Shown here: piece after piece, positions 25,898 through 34,385 of the stretch | Layout: every line of letters starts with the position of its first letter | How positions within the stretch are numbered: the stretch's first letter is position 1 | Source of the DNA: Acinetobacter sp. TR3 | GTDB lineage: Bacteria > Pseudomonadota > Gammaproteobacteria > Pseudomonadales > Moraxellaceae | Reading direction: 5' to 3' | Length of the DNA: 64,000 bases | Assembly (NCBI RefSeq): GCF_027105055.1 | Contig: NZ_CP114264.1 | Coordinates: 1,612,001 to 1,676,000 of the forward strand | Notes under the pieces: generated by a model | What the model was told of the DNA's origin: nothing | The model's database searches: none | Seen by the model: the letters and a program-made list of their open reading frames with translations, nothing else | Program-made: the position numbers and the translations under genes

Positions 25898-25937
25898 TCG
25901 TCATCAAACTGTCATTTTTCTTTCACTTATCTGTCAC
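25898..25937 (+). promoter_or_regulatory. Candidate PhoB box (four 11-bp-spaced half-sites) before the porin
   Basis: TCGTCAT (25898), CTGTCAT (25909), CTTTCAC (25920) and CTGTCAC (25931) are 7-mers each followed by four mostly A/T bases, exactly 11 bp apart. This is the architecture of tandem Pho boxes, with consensus CTGTCAT. A -10-like GATACT lies at 25948–25953, ten bases after the last half-site, as in PhoB-activated promoters. Confidence 0.7.
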
Positions 25938-26053
25938 AAAGTTTGCCGATACTGCATACAAGTCAGTGAGCTGTGTAACTTTATGTACACAAGCAAGCTT
26001 ATAACAGTAACTAAGGCATCAGCCATTTACAAAAAGTGTTTGGAGAAATCTCA

Positions 26054-27220
26054 ATGAAAAAATTGCTTCTTGCTGCTACTGTAGCAACTTTAGCCATGAA
26101 TGCAGCGCAAGCAGCACCTACATTGTATGGTAAGCTCAATGTGACTTTAGATCAAATCGACAAAAATGGCTTTAAAGATGAAAGCGTAACAAAAATTAAC
26201 TCAAATGCTTCTCGTCTTGGTGTGAAAGGTGATGAAAAATTAACGAATGATTTATCAGCAGTTTATTTAGCTGAATGGCAAGTAAATACTGACGGTGATG
26301 GTACAGATCTTGGTATGCGTAACCGTTACATTGGCCTTAAAGCTGATGGTATTGCAACGTTGAAAGTTGGTCGTTTTGATTCTTACTTAAAAACTGCTGC
26401 TGGAAATAACCAAGATATTTTCAACGATCACAACGAACTAGATATGACTGCTATTTTAGCTGGTGAAGATCGTTTAAATAACGTAATCGGTTTTGAAACT
26501 GATAAGAAATTACTTGGTGGTTTAGCATTTAACATCATGTTCCAGCAAGGTGAAAATGCAGCAACATCTGCAACTACAAAAACATCTACAACTTCAACAG
26601 CTGGCGTTACTAAAGAAATAACTGTAGTTACAAACTATGGTTTAAAAGATGCGCGTGATGGTTTTGGTGATGGTGTTTCAGCATCTTTAACGTATGAAAA
26701 TAAAGATGTCGGTTTAGCTGCGGCAGTTGCTGCAAACCGTGCTGTAGCAACTAAATTTAGTGCACATAACTTAACTGGCGTTTATGCTGATGCCGTTCGT
26801 GTTACAGGCTCTTTAGACTTTACCCCAATTGGTGTTGATGGTTTGGTATTTGGCGCATTATGGCAAACAGCTAAGCCTACAGATGATGTTGTGGCTGTCA
26901 TCACAACGACTAAAGAAACTGGGAAACCAGACACAGTCACTAATAATTCATTTAAAGGCTTAAAAGAAAATGCTTTTGGTGTAACGGCTGCATATATCAT
27001 CCCTTCTACACCAGTGAAGTTAAAAGCAGAATATATCTCTGCGAAAACTGAAGCTGATGGTCGTGATGATCGTAAACAAGATCTTTATGGTTTAGGTGCA
27101 GATTACCAGATGAATAAACAAGCTCGTTTCTACGGTGTTGTTGCTCAACAAAAAATTGACTGGCAGAAAGACAACAACAAGAAAACTGTTATTGGTTTAG
27201 GTATGGAATATAACTTCTAA
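26054..27220 (+). CDS. Outer-membrane general porin
   Basis: 388 residues from ATG 26054 (GGAG 11 bases upstream). Signal peptide 1–20 ending AAQA, mature start APTLYGKLNVTLD typical of Gram-negative trimeric porins, alternating beta-strand pattern throughout, SRLGVKG and LGMRNRYIGLK near the N-terminus, and the terminal LGMEYNF with the Phe needed for BAM recognition. A Thr/Ser-rich loop is at about 172–195. The upstream Pho-box array suggests induction by phosphate limitation; anion selectivity cannot be told from sequence. Confidence 0.9.
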   Translation: MKKLLLAATVATLAMNAAQAAPTLYGKLNVTLDQIDKNGFKDESVTKINSNASRLGVKGDEKLTNDLSAVYLAEWQVNTDGDGTDLGMRNRYIGLKADGIATLKVGRFDSYLKTAAGNNQDIFNDHNELDMTAILAGEDRLNNVIGFETDKKLLGGLAFNIMFQQGENAATSATTKTSTTSTAGVTKEITVVTNYGLKDARDGFGDGVSASLTYENKDVGLAAAVAANRAVATKFSAHNLTGVYADAVRVTGSLDFTPIGVDGLVFGALWQTAKPTDDVVAVITTTKETGKPDTVTNNSFKGLKENAFGVTAAYIIPSTPVKLKAEYISAKTEADGRDDRKQDLYGLGADYQMNKQARFYGVVAQQKIDWQKDNNKKTVIGLGMEYNF

Positions 27221-27246
27221 TCAGAAGTTTATTTCAAATGTTAAAT

Positions 27247-27270
27247 AAAAGGGCGTTTCGCCCTTTTATT
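27247..27270 (+). terminator. Porin terminator (bidirectional)
   Basis: AAAAGGGCG, loop TTT, CGCCCTTTT (27247–27267) then ATTTTTC. It separates convergent porin and DUF937 genes. Confidence 0.92.
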
Positions 27271-27279
27271 TTTCTATAC

Positions 27280-27906
27280 TTATCTTTTAAAAAAACCACT
27301 CACCAAATTCAATACTTGTTGAATATCTTGATTTGCTTCTTGGGGATTGGTATTACTTCCTTGCGGAGTCAAAGAATCAATCACTTGAGGTAATACAGAC
27401 GCAATCGCACTGTAAATTTCTTGCTTTGGCGCTTGTGCTTGTTGAGCAACCTGTTCGATATCTTGATCATCAAATAAGCTTTGAATATTTTGGGTTGGAA
27501 CATCTTGAGCATTTACTTGTTGAGGATCGACCCAGCTCTGTACCTGATTGGATAAACCTGTACTTTTTAGCTTATCTAATGCCCCTTGTAAGCCCCCCTG
27601 TTTTTGAATCCAAGCAAGAACCAACGGCAATACGGCTATTAATAATGTTTGGGCTGTGTTCCCACTAGTATTACTATTTGTCTGAGATGTATTGTTATTC
27701 GTACTACCTAACTGACCCAAAACTGAACCTAGGATTCCACCTAAACCACTTTGCGGCTGATTTTGATTATTTTGTTGTTGACCACTAAGTTGCCCTAAAA
27801 CAGAGCCTAAAATTCCACCTAAACCACCACTATTTTGCCCAGATTGTTGCTGACCGCCTAAAGCCTGTTTCGCTAAAATCTCTACGATATTTGTCAAATC
27901 TGTCAT
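27280..27906 (-). CDS. DUF937 (YidB-like) protein with Gln/Asn-rich linker
   Basis: 208 residues. Starts MTDLTNIVEILAKQALGG, then two copies of a GLGGILGSVLGQL unit (about 27–39 and 54–66) separated by Gln/Asn/Ser runs, and a C-terminal helical DUF937 region (LPLVLAWIQKQGGLQGALDKLKSTGLSNQVQSWV, about 91–125). Family members are small helical proteins of unknown role, related to YidB. The internal repeat looks like a recent duplication. Confidence 0.82.
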   Translation of the reverse strand: MTDLTNIVEILAKQALGGQQQSGQNSGGLGGILGSVLGQLSGQQQNNQNQPQSGLGGILGSVLGQLGSTNNNTSQTNSNTSGNTAQTLLIAVLPLVLAWIQKQGGLQGALDKLKSTGLSNQVQSWVDPQQVNAQDVPTQNIQSLFDDQDIEQVAQQAQAPKQEIYSAIASVLPQVIDSLTPQGSNTNPQEANQDIQQVLNLVSGFFKR

Positions 27907-28027
27907 GGTTTTTATATTCCAGTTAGAATTATTTATTCGAAAAGCATACGCTGCTTTTCAACATGAAAACAAAGTTAAAGTGTTAAAATTTGCAAGAACA
28001 TTTCATCAGTTTATTATTATTTTATAA

Positions 28028-28050
28028 CTGCGGCTTATTCAGAGCCGCAG
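28028..28050 (-). terminator. Hairpin downstream of the DUF6231-like gene
   Basis: CTGCGGCT (28028–28035) pairs with AGCCGCAG (28043–28050); the following minus-strand sequence is AT-rich but lacks a solid T-run. Confidence 0.6.
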
Positions 28051-28064
28051 TAAACTCTAAGAAA

Positions 28065-28526
28065 TCACCAACGAAATTTATTCCAATTTTCTGGATTTGC
28101 CCAAAATTTAGAGTTAAACCAATCAGGAACATGTTTGTAAGTTAAAATATTGAATTGCCATAGAGCAAAATCACTATCATGAGTAGTTTTATCAATAAGT
28201 TGAGTAAAACCTAGTGAACGCAATAGCTTTTCATCGTTTCGTTTACTAACAACAACAATCCTTTTTGCCATTAAGTCGCGTAACTTCACTAAAAGCTGCG
28301 CTTTATGTGTTTCAGTGATGTTTTGCATTTGCTCTGTATCAAATAATACAAAACCTAAATCATAACGTTGTGTAAATGGCAGATTTAAAAAGTCAGTTAC
28401 GTTAAAATGATGCCATTGAATTTCAGCATTTTGATCAATTTGCTGACCGATACAAAGTGCAGTATGAATGGGCTGTTCTTTAGATAAATCTTCTAGCATA
28501 GAAGTGATGACATTTTGTTCAGCCAT
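28065..28526 (-). CDS. DUF6231-like conserved protein
   Basis: 153 residues, no signal peptide. Pattern: LCIGQQID near the N-terminus, YDLGFVLFDTEQM, AKRIVVVSKRN, then the C-terminal W-rich WQFNILTYKHVPDWFNSKFWANPENWNKFRW split around ALWQFNILTYK. It resembles a degenerate Rossmann fold like that of methyltransferases without the SAM motif. The family name is given with moderate certainty and the function is unknown. Divergent from the DUF2797 gene. Confidence 0.65.
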   Translation of the reverse strand: MAEQNVITSMLEDLSKEQPIHTALCIGQQIDQNAEIQWHHFNVTDFLNLPFTQRYDLGFVLFDTEQMQNITETHKAQLLVKLRDLMAKRIVVVSKRNDEKLLRSLGFTQLIDKTTHDSDFALWQFNILTYKHVPDWFNSKFWANPENWNKFRW

Positions 28527-28564
28527 AACTGCAACCCTTGATTGAGAAAGATGAGAGTTTATTG

Positions 28565-29434
28565 ATGGAACTACAAGGCATTTGTCACAAAATGCACGCA
28601 GCGCTCAAAACGCATAGTGTAACTGATCAACCAACCAGCAAGGCAAATGTTGAATATAAATTTATATTAGATCGTTCAGAAACTGATCTACCCTTCGTAT
28701 TAGGTCAAGAATTAGAAATTGAATGGACTGGAAATATTTTTTGTACTTCGTGTGGTGCAAAGACTCCAAAATCATATTCCCAAGGTCACTGTTTCAAGTG
28801 CTTCAAGACCAAAGCTGAATGTGATCTTTGTATTATGAAACCTGAGACTTGCCATTATCATCTTGGAACTTGTCGTGAAGATGAATTTGCACACAAGGTT
28901 TGTTTCCAACCCCATATTGTGTATCTAGCCAATTCAAGTGCACTAAAAATTGGAATTACTCGTATCGTTAATATGCCAACTCGATGGTTAGATCAAGGTG
29001 CAACCCAAGCTTTACCCATTTTAAAAGTTGGTTCACGCCGTTTATCTGGTCATTTAGAAACTTTATTTGGTACACAAATTGCCGATAAGACGGATTGGCG
29101 TAAGCTTCTTAAAGGTGAGGCTGAACCATTGAATTTAATTGAGCAACGTGACCAGATTTTGGAAGAATTTGCACCAAAAATTCAAACGATTCGAGATGAG
29201 TTTAGCCAAAACTTAGAATTCAATGAAGAACTTGAATTTTTAGAACATGAATTGCCTAAAGAATTTATTTACCCAGTTGAACAATATCCAGAAAAAATTA
29301 AGTCCTTAAATTTAGATAAAACACCCAAAATTCGTGGTGTTTTACATGGCATTAAGGGGCAATATTTATTACTCGATATTGGTGTCATCAATATTCGTAA
29401 ATACACAGGCTATGAAATGATTCTACGAGCGTAA
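28565..29434 (+). CDS. DUF2797 domain protein
   Basis: 289 residues from ATG 28565 (GAGAG upstream; an in-frame TTG at 28538 is less likely). The Cys-rich N-terminal block CTSCGAKTPKSYSQGHCFKCF (about 61–81), then CDLCIMKPETCHYHLGTC, suggests two zinc sites. The VYLANSSALKIGITR segment (about 122–136) resembles a GIY-YIG-type strand, followed by RWLDQGATQA. Family is recognised; the biochemical role is not known. Confidence 0.8.
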   Translation: MELQGICHKMHAALKTHSVTDQPTSKANVEYKFILDRSETDLPFVLGQELEIEWTGNIFCTSCGAKTPKSYSQGHCFKCFKTKAECDLCIMKPETCHYHLGTCREDEFAHKVCFQPHIVYLANSSALKIGITRIVNMPTRWLDQGATQALPILKVGSRRLSGHLETLFGTQIADKTDWRKLLKGEAEPLNLIEQRDQILEEFAPKIQTIRDEFSQNLEFNEELEFLEHELPKEFIYPVEQYPEKIKSLNLDKTPKIRGVLHGIKGQYLLLDIGVINIRKYTGYEMILRA

Positions 29435-29441
29435 ATGATAA

Positions 29442-29466
29442 GGTGGCATTTGAAATGCCACCTTTT
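29442..29466. terminator. Bidirectional terminator between DUF2797 gene and lpxB
   Basis: GGTGGCATTT (29442–29451) pairs with AAATGCCACC (29453–29462), T6 to the right, serving the convergent genes. Confidence 0.92.
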
Positions 29467-29471
29467 TTAAC

Positions 29472-30650
29472 TTAATTTGTTTTTAAACAATTCAGAATTG
29501 CATCAACAGGATTTTCAGTATCTCCTGAGATTAATTGTTTGTGCATACTTAGATGTTGCATCATCTGAATATGTGCTGTTTCATTATCCATTAATTTTTC
29601 AATTTCAGAAGCAAGGTGTTCTGGTGTTGCATCAGCTTGAATTAATTCTTGGATGACTTTTTTACCTGCAATGATATTAGGTAAAGAGTAGTATGGAATC
29701 TTAACGAGAAACTTAGCAATCATATAAGTTAACCAATGCAACTTATAAAAAGTCACCATTGGGCGATGCAATAACATCGCTTCAAGCGTCGCAGTTCCTG
29801 ATGCTAGTGCAACAATATCACTCGCGTTCATGACCATACGACCTATTTTAGATTCAGCATCGGTATTTTCTAAAATATAAATTTTTGATTTTAAAGTTAC
29901 ATCTAAATTTTGAATACCATGTTCAATTTGTTGTCTTCGAGCATCATTAATTGCTGGAATCAGAAACTCTAGTTCAGGATATTTCTTATGTAGTATTTCC
30001 GCAGCCCCAATTAACAAAGGCAATAGCCTGTCAATTTCACCTCTCCGGCTACCTGGTAATAAAGCAACATGCATTTCATGTGCAGATAAGCCAAGCTGAT
30101 GCTTTGCTTCTACAATTGGATTTTTTAAAGGTAATTGTTTGGCTAGTGGATGCCCAACAAAAGCTGCTGGAACATCGTAATTTTCATAAAATGTTTTTTC
30201 AAATGGGAATAAACACAACACTAAATCAATACTACGTTTAATGCCATGTACACGTCCTTGACGCCATGCCCAAACAGATGGACTTACATATTGAACTGTT
30301 TTAATTGGTAAATTCTTTTCTTTTATTGTTTTAGAAAGACGTAAATTGAAATCAGGTGCATCAATTCCAATAAAAATATCCACTGGATGTTCAGTCCAAC
30401 GTTCAACTAGACCATCACGTACAGCAAATAACTTCTTTATATCTTTCAAAACCTCCACAATGCCCATTACTGATAAAATTTCCATTGGATAATAACTATG
30501 GAAACCCTCAGCAATCATTTGTGGACCACCAATACCTTCAAATTCAGCATCAATTCCTTGTTCGCGAAAACTGCGCATGAGTTTCACTCCTAGAGTATCT
30601 CCAGAAACTTCTCCCACCACGATACCAATTTTTAGTTTTTGCTTTAACAA
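29472..30650 (-). CDS. lpxB: Lipid-A-disaccharide synthase
   Basis: About 392 residues if it starts at the TTG near 30650, just before KQKLKIGIVVGEVSGDTLG, the usual LpxB N-terminus; the frame is open to an ATG at 30710 but that adds an atypical 20-residue leader. It condenses UDP-2,3-diacylglucosamine and lipid X at the inner membrane. Recognisable parts: GIDAPDFNLRL, YVSPSVWAWRQGR (about 118–130), LLPGSRRGEI (about 185–194), ASGTATLEAMLLHRPMVTFYK (about 280–300). Isolated from other lpx genes. Confidence 0.9.
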   Translation of the reverse strand: MLKQKLKIGIVVGEVSGDTLGVKLMRSFREQGIDAEFEGIGGPQMIAEGFHSYYPMEILSVMGIVEVLKDIKKLFAVRDGLVERWTEHPVDIFIGIDAPDFNLRLSKTIKEKNLPIKTVQYVSPSVWAWRQGRVHGIKRSIDLVLCLFPFEKTFYENYDVPAAFVGHPLAKQLPLKNPIVEAKHQLGLSAHEMHVALLPGSRRGEIDRLLPLLIGAAEILHKKYPELEFLIPAINDARRQQIEHGIQNLDVTLKSKIYILENTDAESKIGRMVMNASDIVALASGTATLEAMLLHRPMVTFYKLHWLTYMIAKFLVKIPYYSLPNIIAGKKVIQELIQADATPEHLASEIEKLMDNETAHIQMMQHLSMHKQLISGDTENPVDAILNCLKTN

Positions 30651-30837
30651 GACCAATGCCCCACTGAAATATTTGAATGATTCTAACAAAATGATTTTAC
30701 ATCGAATCATAATAAGCTATCCAATTTGTTCAAGATTGGTGAATATGATTTTTAATCTAAAATTGCATTAATTATTAAAAAAATAATCTTAATTAACGAT
30801 AGTTAAATGATTGCGAGTTTACTGCCAATTTATTATT

Positions 30838-30856
30838 ATTAACAATAATCATTTTC
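30838..30856 (+). promoter_or_regulatory. Fur box upstream of the DUF3649–PepSY–DUF3325 operon
   Basis: ATTAACAATAATCATTTTC matches the 19-bp Fur consensus at 14 positions, including the AATAATCATT core. It lies 42 bp before the first ATG, so iron repression is expected. Confidence 0.65.
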
Positions 30857-30897
30857 ATTTGATATTTATTCTCCTATTGGCTAATTAAAAATCATTT

Positions 30898-31191
30898 ATG
30901 GCAAAATCAACATCACTTACGCTCATCTATCGCCTAAGTATTTTTTACCGCTTTACCTTGAGTTTTAGTGTTGGTTACGTCTGCATGATGTATTTGAGCT
31001 TATGTCTGACTGCATTATTTCTTCATTCATTCGCTAAAGCTGAAGCCATTTATTTGGCTGCCTTTATTTCAATAATTTTTTATTTACTATTCATCATTGT
31101 TAGTTTCTGCACGAATTCTTTGTTAAAACTTACTTGGATTAGCTTGATTTTGGCAGGTACTTTATTCGGCTTATCTGTAGGTTTAAGTTAA
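30898..31191 (+). CDS. DUF3649-type small membrane protein
   Basis: 97 residues with three hydrophobic helices (about 19–41, 50–68, 76–93) and an N-terminal YRFTLSFSVGY motif. Proteins of this type precede PepSY membrane proteins in iron-uptake operons of Pseudomonas and Acinetobacter. It ends two bases before the PepSY gene; a Fur box lies in the promoter. Confidence 0.7.
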   Translation: MAKSTSLTLIYRLSIFYRFTLSFSVGYVCMMYLSLCLTALFLHSFAKAEAIYLAAFISIIFYLLFIIVSFCTNSLLKLTWISLILAGTLFGLSVGLS

Positions 31192-31193
31192 TA

Positions 31194-32750
31194 ATGCAAA
31201 ACAAAAGTGTACGCCAATCTATGGCATGGCTACATGCATGGACGGGTTTAATTTTTGGATGGCTTTTATTTGCCATTTTTCTGATGGGAACGAGTGCCTA
31301 TTATCGTCATCAGATTAATTTATGGATGCAGCCTCAACTATCGCATTATCAAATTAATCAAGTAACTGCTATTCAAACAGCAACAGAGTATTTAGAAAAA
31401 AATGCAGCTGATGCTAAATCTTGGTATATCAAAGTTGCAAATAAAGAAGAACCTGTCAATAAAATTTATTGGGAAAAAAGCATAGGTGGCTATGAAAGCC
31501 GAGACTTGGATGCAAATACTGGTCAAGAACTTAAACTTTCTGCAACACAAGGTGGTGACTTTTTTTATAATTTCCACTTTCAGCTGTACGGATTACCTGT
31601 CCTTATTGGACGCCTAATCGTTTGTATCGCAGCTTTTATTATGTTGGTTGCATTGGTTTCGGGCATTATTACCCATAAAAAAATCTTTACAGATTTCTTT
31701 ACATTAAGAACTTTTAAATCACAACGCTCTTGGCTCGATTTTCATAATGTTTGCTCTGTACTTGCTCTTCCCTTTTTCTTGACGATTACTTTTACTGGTT
31801 TAGCTATTTTCTTTTACTTATATTTACCGTGGGGTATGAAACAATTATATCCTGAAAAGCCATTTCAATATTTCACGGAGATCAGAACGATCTCTCAAAC
31901 AACCGATATCGACTCTCCCCCAAGCCCAGCAGATATGCAGCCAATCACTGTGTTATTAGAGAAATTACCACAGCAATGGGAAAACAAAGAATTTGCAACG
32001 ATTGAGGTTAAAAATCCAAATACCAATCAAGCAAAAATCACTTTCAAACAATTAGAAGATCATTCCATTACCTTAAATCAAACACAAATTACCTTAAATG
32101 GTGCTGGAAAAATTTTAGGCAACACAAGAAATAATAGTCCAGTAGCAACCTTAAATGCAGGCGTTTATGGTCTACATATGGCTACATTTGCGCAACCACT
32201 ACTACGATTTGCTTTCTTTTGTTCAGGAATACTAGGTTGTTTGATGATTGCGTCAGGACTATTACTATGGAGTCTCAAGCGCCAAATCCAAAATAAATCT
32301 GAGAAGTTTCACCTTGGTTTTTATTTGGTGGATCGTTTGAATGTTGCGACGTTTATTGGCTTACCAATCGCCATGTTAGGTTATCTTTTTGCAAACAGAT
32401 TGATACATATTACTGCAACCACCCCGAATTATGAAATTTATACTTTTTTTAGTGTGTGGATGCTGAGCTTAATTATAGCCCTACTCACTCCTAAACAATA
32501 TTTATGGAAATCACAAGTTTTCTTTTTCGGTTTGATTGCAGTTGTTTTACCAATATATAACTTAGTGTATCTCAATAATCATCGATTAATTTCGGACCTT
32601 TCAAGTTATTGGTTATTTCTGCGTGTTGATTTATTCCTGCTCATTTGCGCCGTATTCGCTATTTTTATTTTTAGAAATATTCAACCTATTCAGGAAAAGT
32701 CCATACAAAAAATTAAAACAAAATTAGCGCAAAATAAGGTGAAGGCATGA
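31194..32750 (+). CDS. PepSY-associated membrane protein, ferric-reductase-like
   Basis: 518 residues. An N-terminal WLHAWTGLIFGWLLF helix, an extracytoplasmic region, then RPL-type helices VLIGRLIVCIAAFIMLVALVSGIITH (about 138–163), WLDFHNVCSVLALPFFLTITFTGL (about 179–202) and more, about seven in total. Conserved His in the helices (LHAWTG, ITHKK, DFHN, GLHM) fit a haem-b ligand set as in PiuB/FoxB-like ferrisiderophore reductases. It would release iron from siderophores at the inner membrane; the substrate is not known. Confidence 0.82.
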   Translation: MQNKSVRQSMAWLHAWTGLIFGWLLFAIFLMGTSAYYRHQINLWMQPQLSHYQINQVTAIQTATEYLEKNAADAKSWYIKVANKEEPVNKIYWEKSIGGYESRDLDANTGQELKLSATQGGDFFYNFHFQLYGLPVLIGRLIVCIAAFIMLVALVSGIITHKKIFTDFFTLRTFKSQRSWLDFHNVCSVLALPFFLTITFTGLAIFFYLYLPWGMKQLYPEKPFQYFTEIRTISQTTDIDSPPSPADMQPITVLLEKLPQQWENKEFATIEVKNPNTNQAKITFKQLEDHSITLNQTQITLNGAGKILGNTRNNSPVATLNAGVYGLHMATFAQPLLRFAFFCSGILGCLMIASGLLLWSLKRQIQNKSEKFHLGFYLVDRLNVATFIGLPIAMLGYLFANRLIHITATTPNYEIYTFFSVWMLSLIIALLTPKQYLWKSQVFFFGLIAVVLPIYNLVYLNNHRLISDLSSYWLFLRVDLFLLICAVFAIFIFRNIQPIQEKSIQKIKTKLAQNKVKA

Positions 32751-33034
32751 TTTTTTTGAGTCTAATTTTGATACTGATTGGAATGACCTTTTTATATAAA
32801 TGTAGTTCTAAGCAAATCAGCAAAACGGAGCAAATATATCTCATTCGCTATAAAACTTTCTTCAAAATTTTTGCTTACCTCTGCTTTTTAATTTCGGGAA
32901 GCCTACTCTGTCTTGAATATGGAAGCGCTATAGGATTTGTAAGTTGGTGGTTATTTGCGACACCGATTACATTTCTACTTGTGTTATGGGTTAATGAATT
33001 AAAACCTAACAAAAATAAAATTTTAGCAAAGTAG
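32747..33034 (+). CDS. DUF3325-type small membrane protein
   Basis: 95 residues, overlapping the PepSY gene by four bases (ATGA). Three hydrophobic segments and the YGSAIGFVSWW motif (about 59–69), common in DUF3325 proteins that follow PepSY genes. Last gene of the Fur-linked operon; role unknown. Confidence 0.7.
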   Translation: MIFLSLILILIGMTFLYKCSSKQISKTEQIYLIRYKTFFKIFAYLCFLISGSLLCLEYGSAIGFVSWWLFATPITFLLVLWVNELKPNKNKILAK

Positions 33035-33050
33035 AGAATGTTTAAATTAC

Positions 33051-33154
33051 TAGACCTCTTGCAAAAGTCAAAAAACAATCAGATGTAAGTATTGATTTTA
33101 TTAAGTTTGATCAATTCTAAAATCATTGAAAATAGCACTTACGCAAGAGGTCTA
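33051..33154. mobile_element. MITE-like element, 104 bp
   Basis: Perfect 12-bp terminal inverted repeats TAGACCTCTTGC (33051–33062) and GCAAGAGGTCTA (33143–33154), continued imperfectly by AAGT, with no coding capacity between. If the repeats end at GACC/GGTC, the flanks are TA dinucleotides, compatible with a TA target duplication. It sits in the gap after the DUF3325 gene. The parent transposase is not in the window. Confidence 0.6.
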
Positions 33155-33347
33155 CTCTACTTTTCAATTAATTATTTACGTCACTTTGATCAAGCTAAGA
33201 TTTACTCGATGATTACATGGGGCAAATTAATGAAACATGGCTGTGTAATTCAGTCAGTTTTTATACCTTAATCGACATTCTTTAGCTTTTTTTTGCATAA
33301 GTAAATCACTATTCATCACAACGAGTTATCTAAAAAAAGCATAAGAT
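33155..33347. other. Intergenic remainder before the TauE gene, nothing recognised
   Basis: 193 bp, AT-rich; with the MITE-like element it makes a 313-bp gene-free stretch. No operator or small gene seen; the promoter of the permease gene must lie here. Confidence 0.4.
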
Positions 33348-34268
33348 ATGCTGGTTTTTGCATATTTAGGCATATTGATTATGTTTGGTCCTGTTGAATT
33401 TATTCTAGCTGGGGTGTTGGTTGGTTTCTGTGTAGGAATCACTGGTGTTGGTGGTGGCTCATTAATGACCCCTATTTTGATTAGTTTATTCAAAATTGAA
33501 CCTCACATTGCAATCGGTACAGACCTGTTATATGCCTCTATTTCTAAATTTTGCGGTTCAATGGTACATGCTAAAAAACTAAATATTGTATGGCCAATTG
33601 TACTTTGGCTTGCACTTGGAAGTATTCCTGCATCTTTTGCCACATCTTGGGTTTTAGAACATTATTTGAGCCAATCAACGCATTATAAAGCTGTGCTGAC
33701 TATGGTCTTAGGCTTTATGTTGACCTTGACAGGTATCTCGATTGTATTTCGTAGCCAAATTGAAAAGTTCTTTGATCGTTTCCGTAATCGTGAACAAGCA
33801 AATATGGAAAGTGAACAACATGCCCTCCAGCATAAACGCTTATATATCGTCATCATGGGCATGGTTTTAGGTATTTTCGTTACCCTATCTTCTGTAGGCG
33901 CTGGTGCATTTGGGATTATGGCGCTCGTAATTATGTTCCCTAACTTACCGATGATTCGTATTATTGGTTCAGATGTCGTACATGCTGTCTTATTAACAGC
34001 TGTTGCTGGTTTGAGTCATATGTCTTCAGGTAATGTCGACTTTCATTTATTAATGTGGTTACTTGTTGGTTCTATTCCTGCAATCATTGTCGGAACTTTG
34101 ATTAGTTCGCGTATGCCAGAAAGACTTATTCGTAGAATCTTAGGTATTACGTTATTTGCCCTTGGTGTTAACTTTATGGTTAATCCAGTTAAGGCAAAAC
34201 CTAAACCAGTTGAAACCCATAAAGTTGCTGTTGTTCAACAAACAAGCCATTCATCTAGTATGGTTTAA
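33348..34268 (+). CDS. TauE/SafE family permease
   Basis: 306 residues (or 295 from ATG 33381). Eight or so membrane helices. The family's glycine-rich first motif GFCVGITGVGGGSLMTPILI (about 26–45), its repeat-related GIFVTLSSVGAGAFGIMALV (about 178–197) and GTDLLYASISK/GSDVVHAVLL are present. These proteins export or import sulphite, sulphonates or other organic anions; the substrate is unknown. The last 30 residues are a soluble Lys/Pro/His tail. Confidence 0.85.
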   Translation: MLVFAYLGILIMFGPVEFILAGVLVGFCVGITGVGGGSLMTPILISLFKIEPHIAIGTDLLYASISKFCGSMVHAKKLNIVWPIVLWLALGSIPASFATSWVLEHYLSQSTHYKAVLTMVLGFMLTLTGISIVFRSQIEKFFDRFRNREQANMESEQHALQHKRLYIVIMGMVLGIFVTLSSVGAGAFGIMALVIMFPNLPMIRIIGSDVVHAVLLTAVAGLSHMSSGNVDFHLLMWLLVGSIPAIIVGTLISSRMPERLIRRILGITLFALGVNFMVNPVKAKPKPVETHKVAVVQQTSHSSSMV

Positions 34269-34274
34269 TTCTGA

Positions 34275-34330
34275 AAAAGCCGATTGTTTTCCGCAATTTT
34301 TGCGAATCGATAGTTAATCAATCGGCTTTT
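34275..34330 (+). terminator. Terminator between the TauE gene and aroG
   Basis: AAAAGCCGATTG (34275–34286) pairs with CAATCGGCTTTT (34319–34330), enclosing an inner hairpin CGCAA/TTGCG (34292–34304). Confidence 0.75.
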
Positions 34331-34385
34331 CATGCTATATTCGTAGACAAAATAACCTCTTCTTTCGATTGAATTTGTGACAGCA

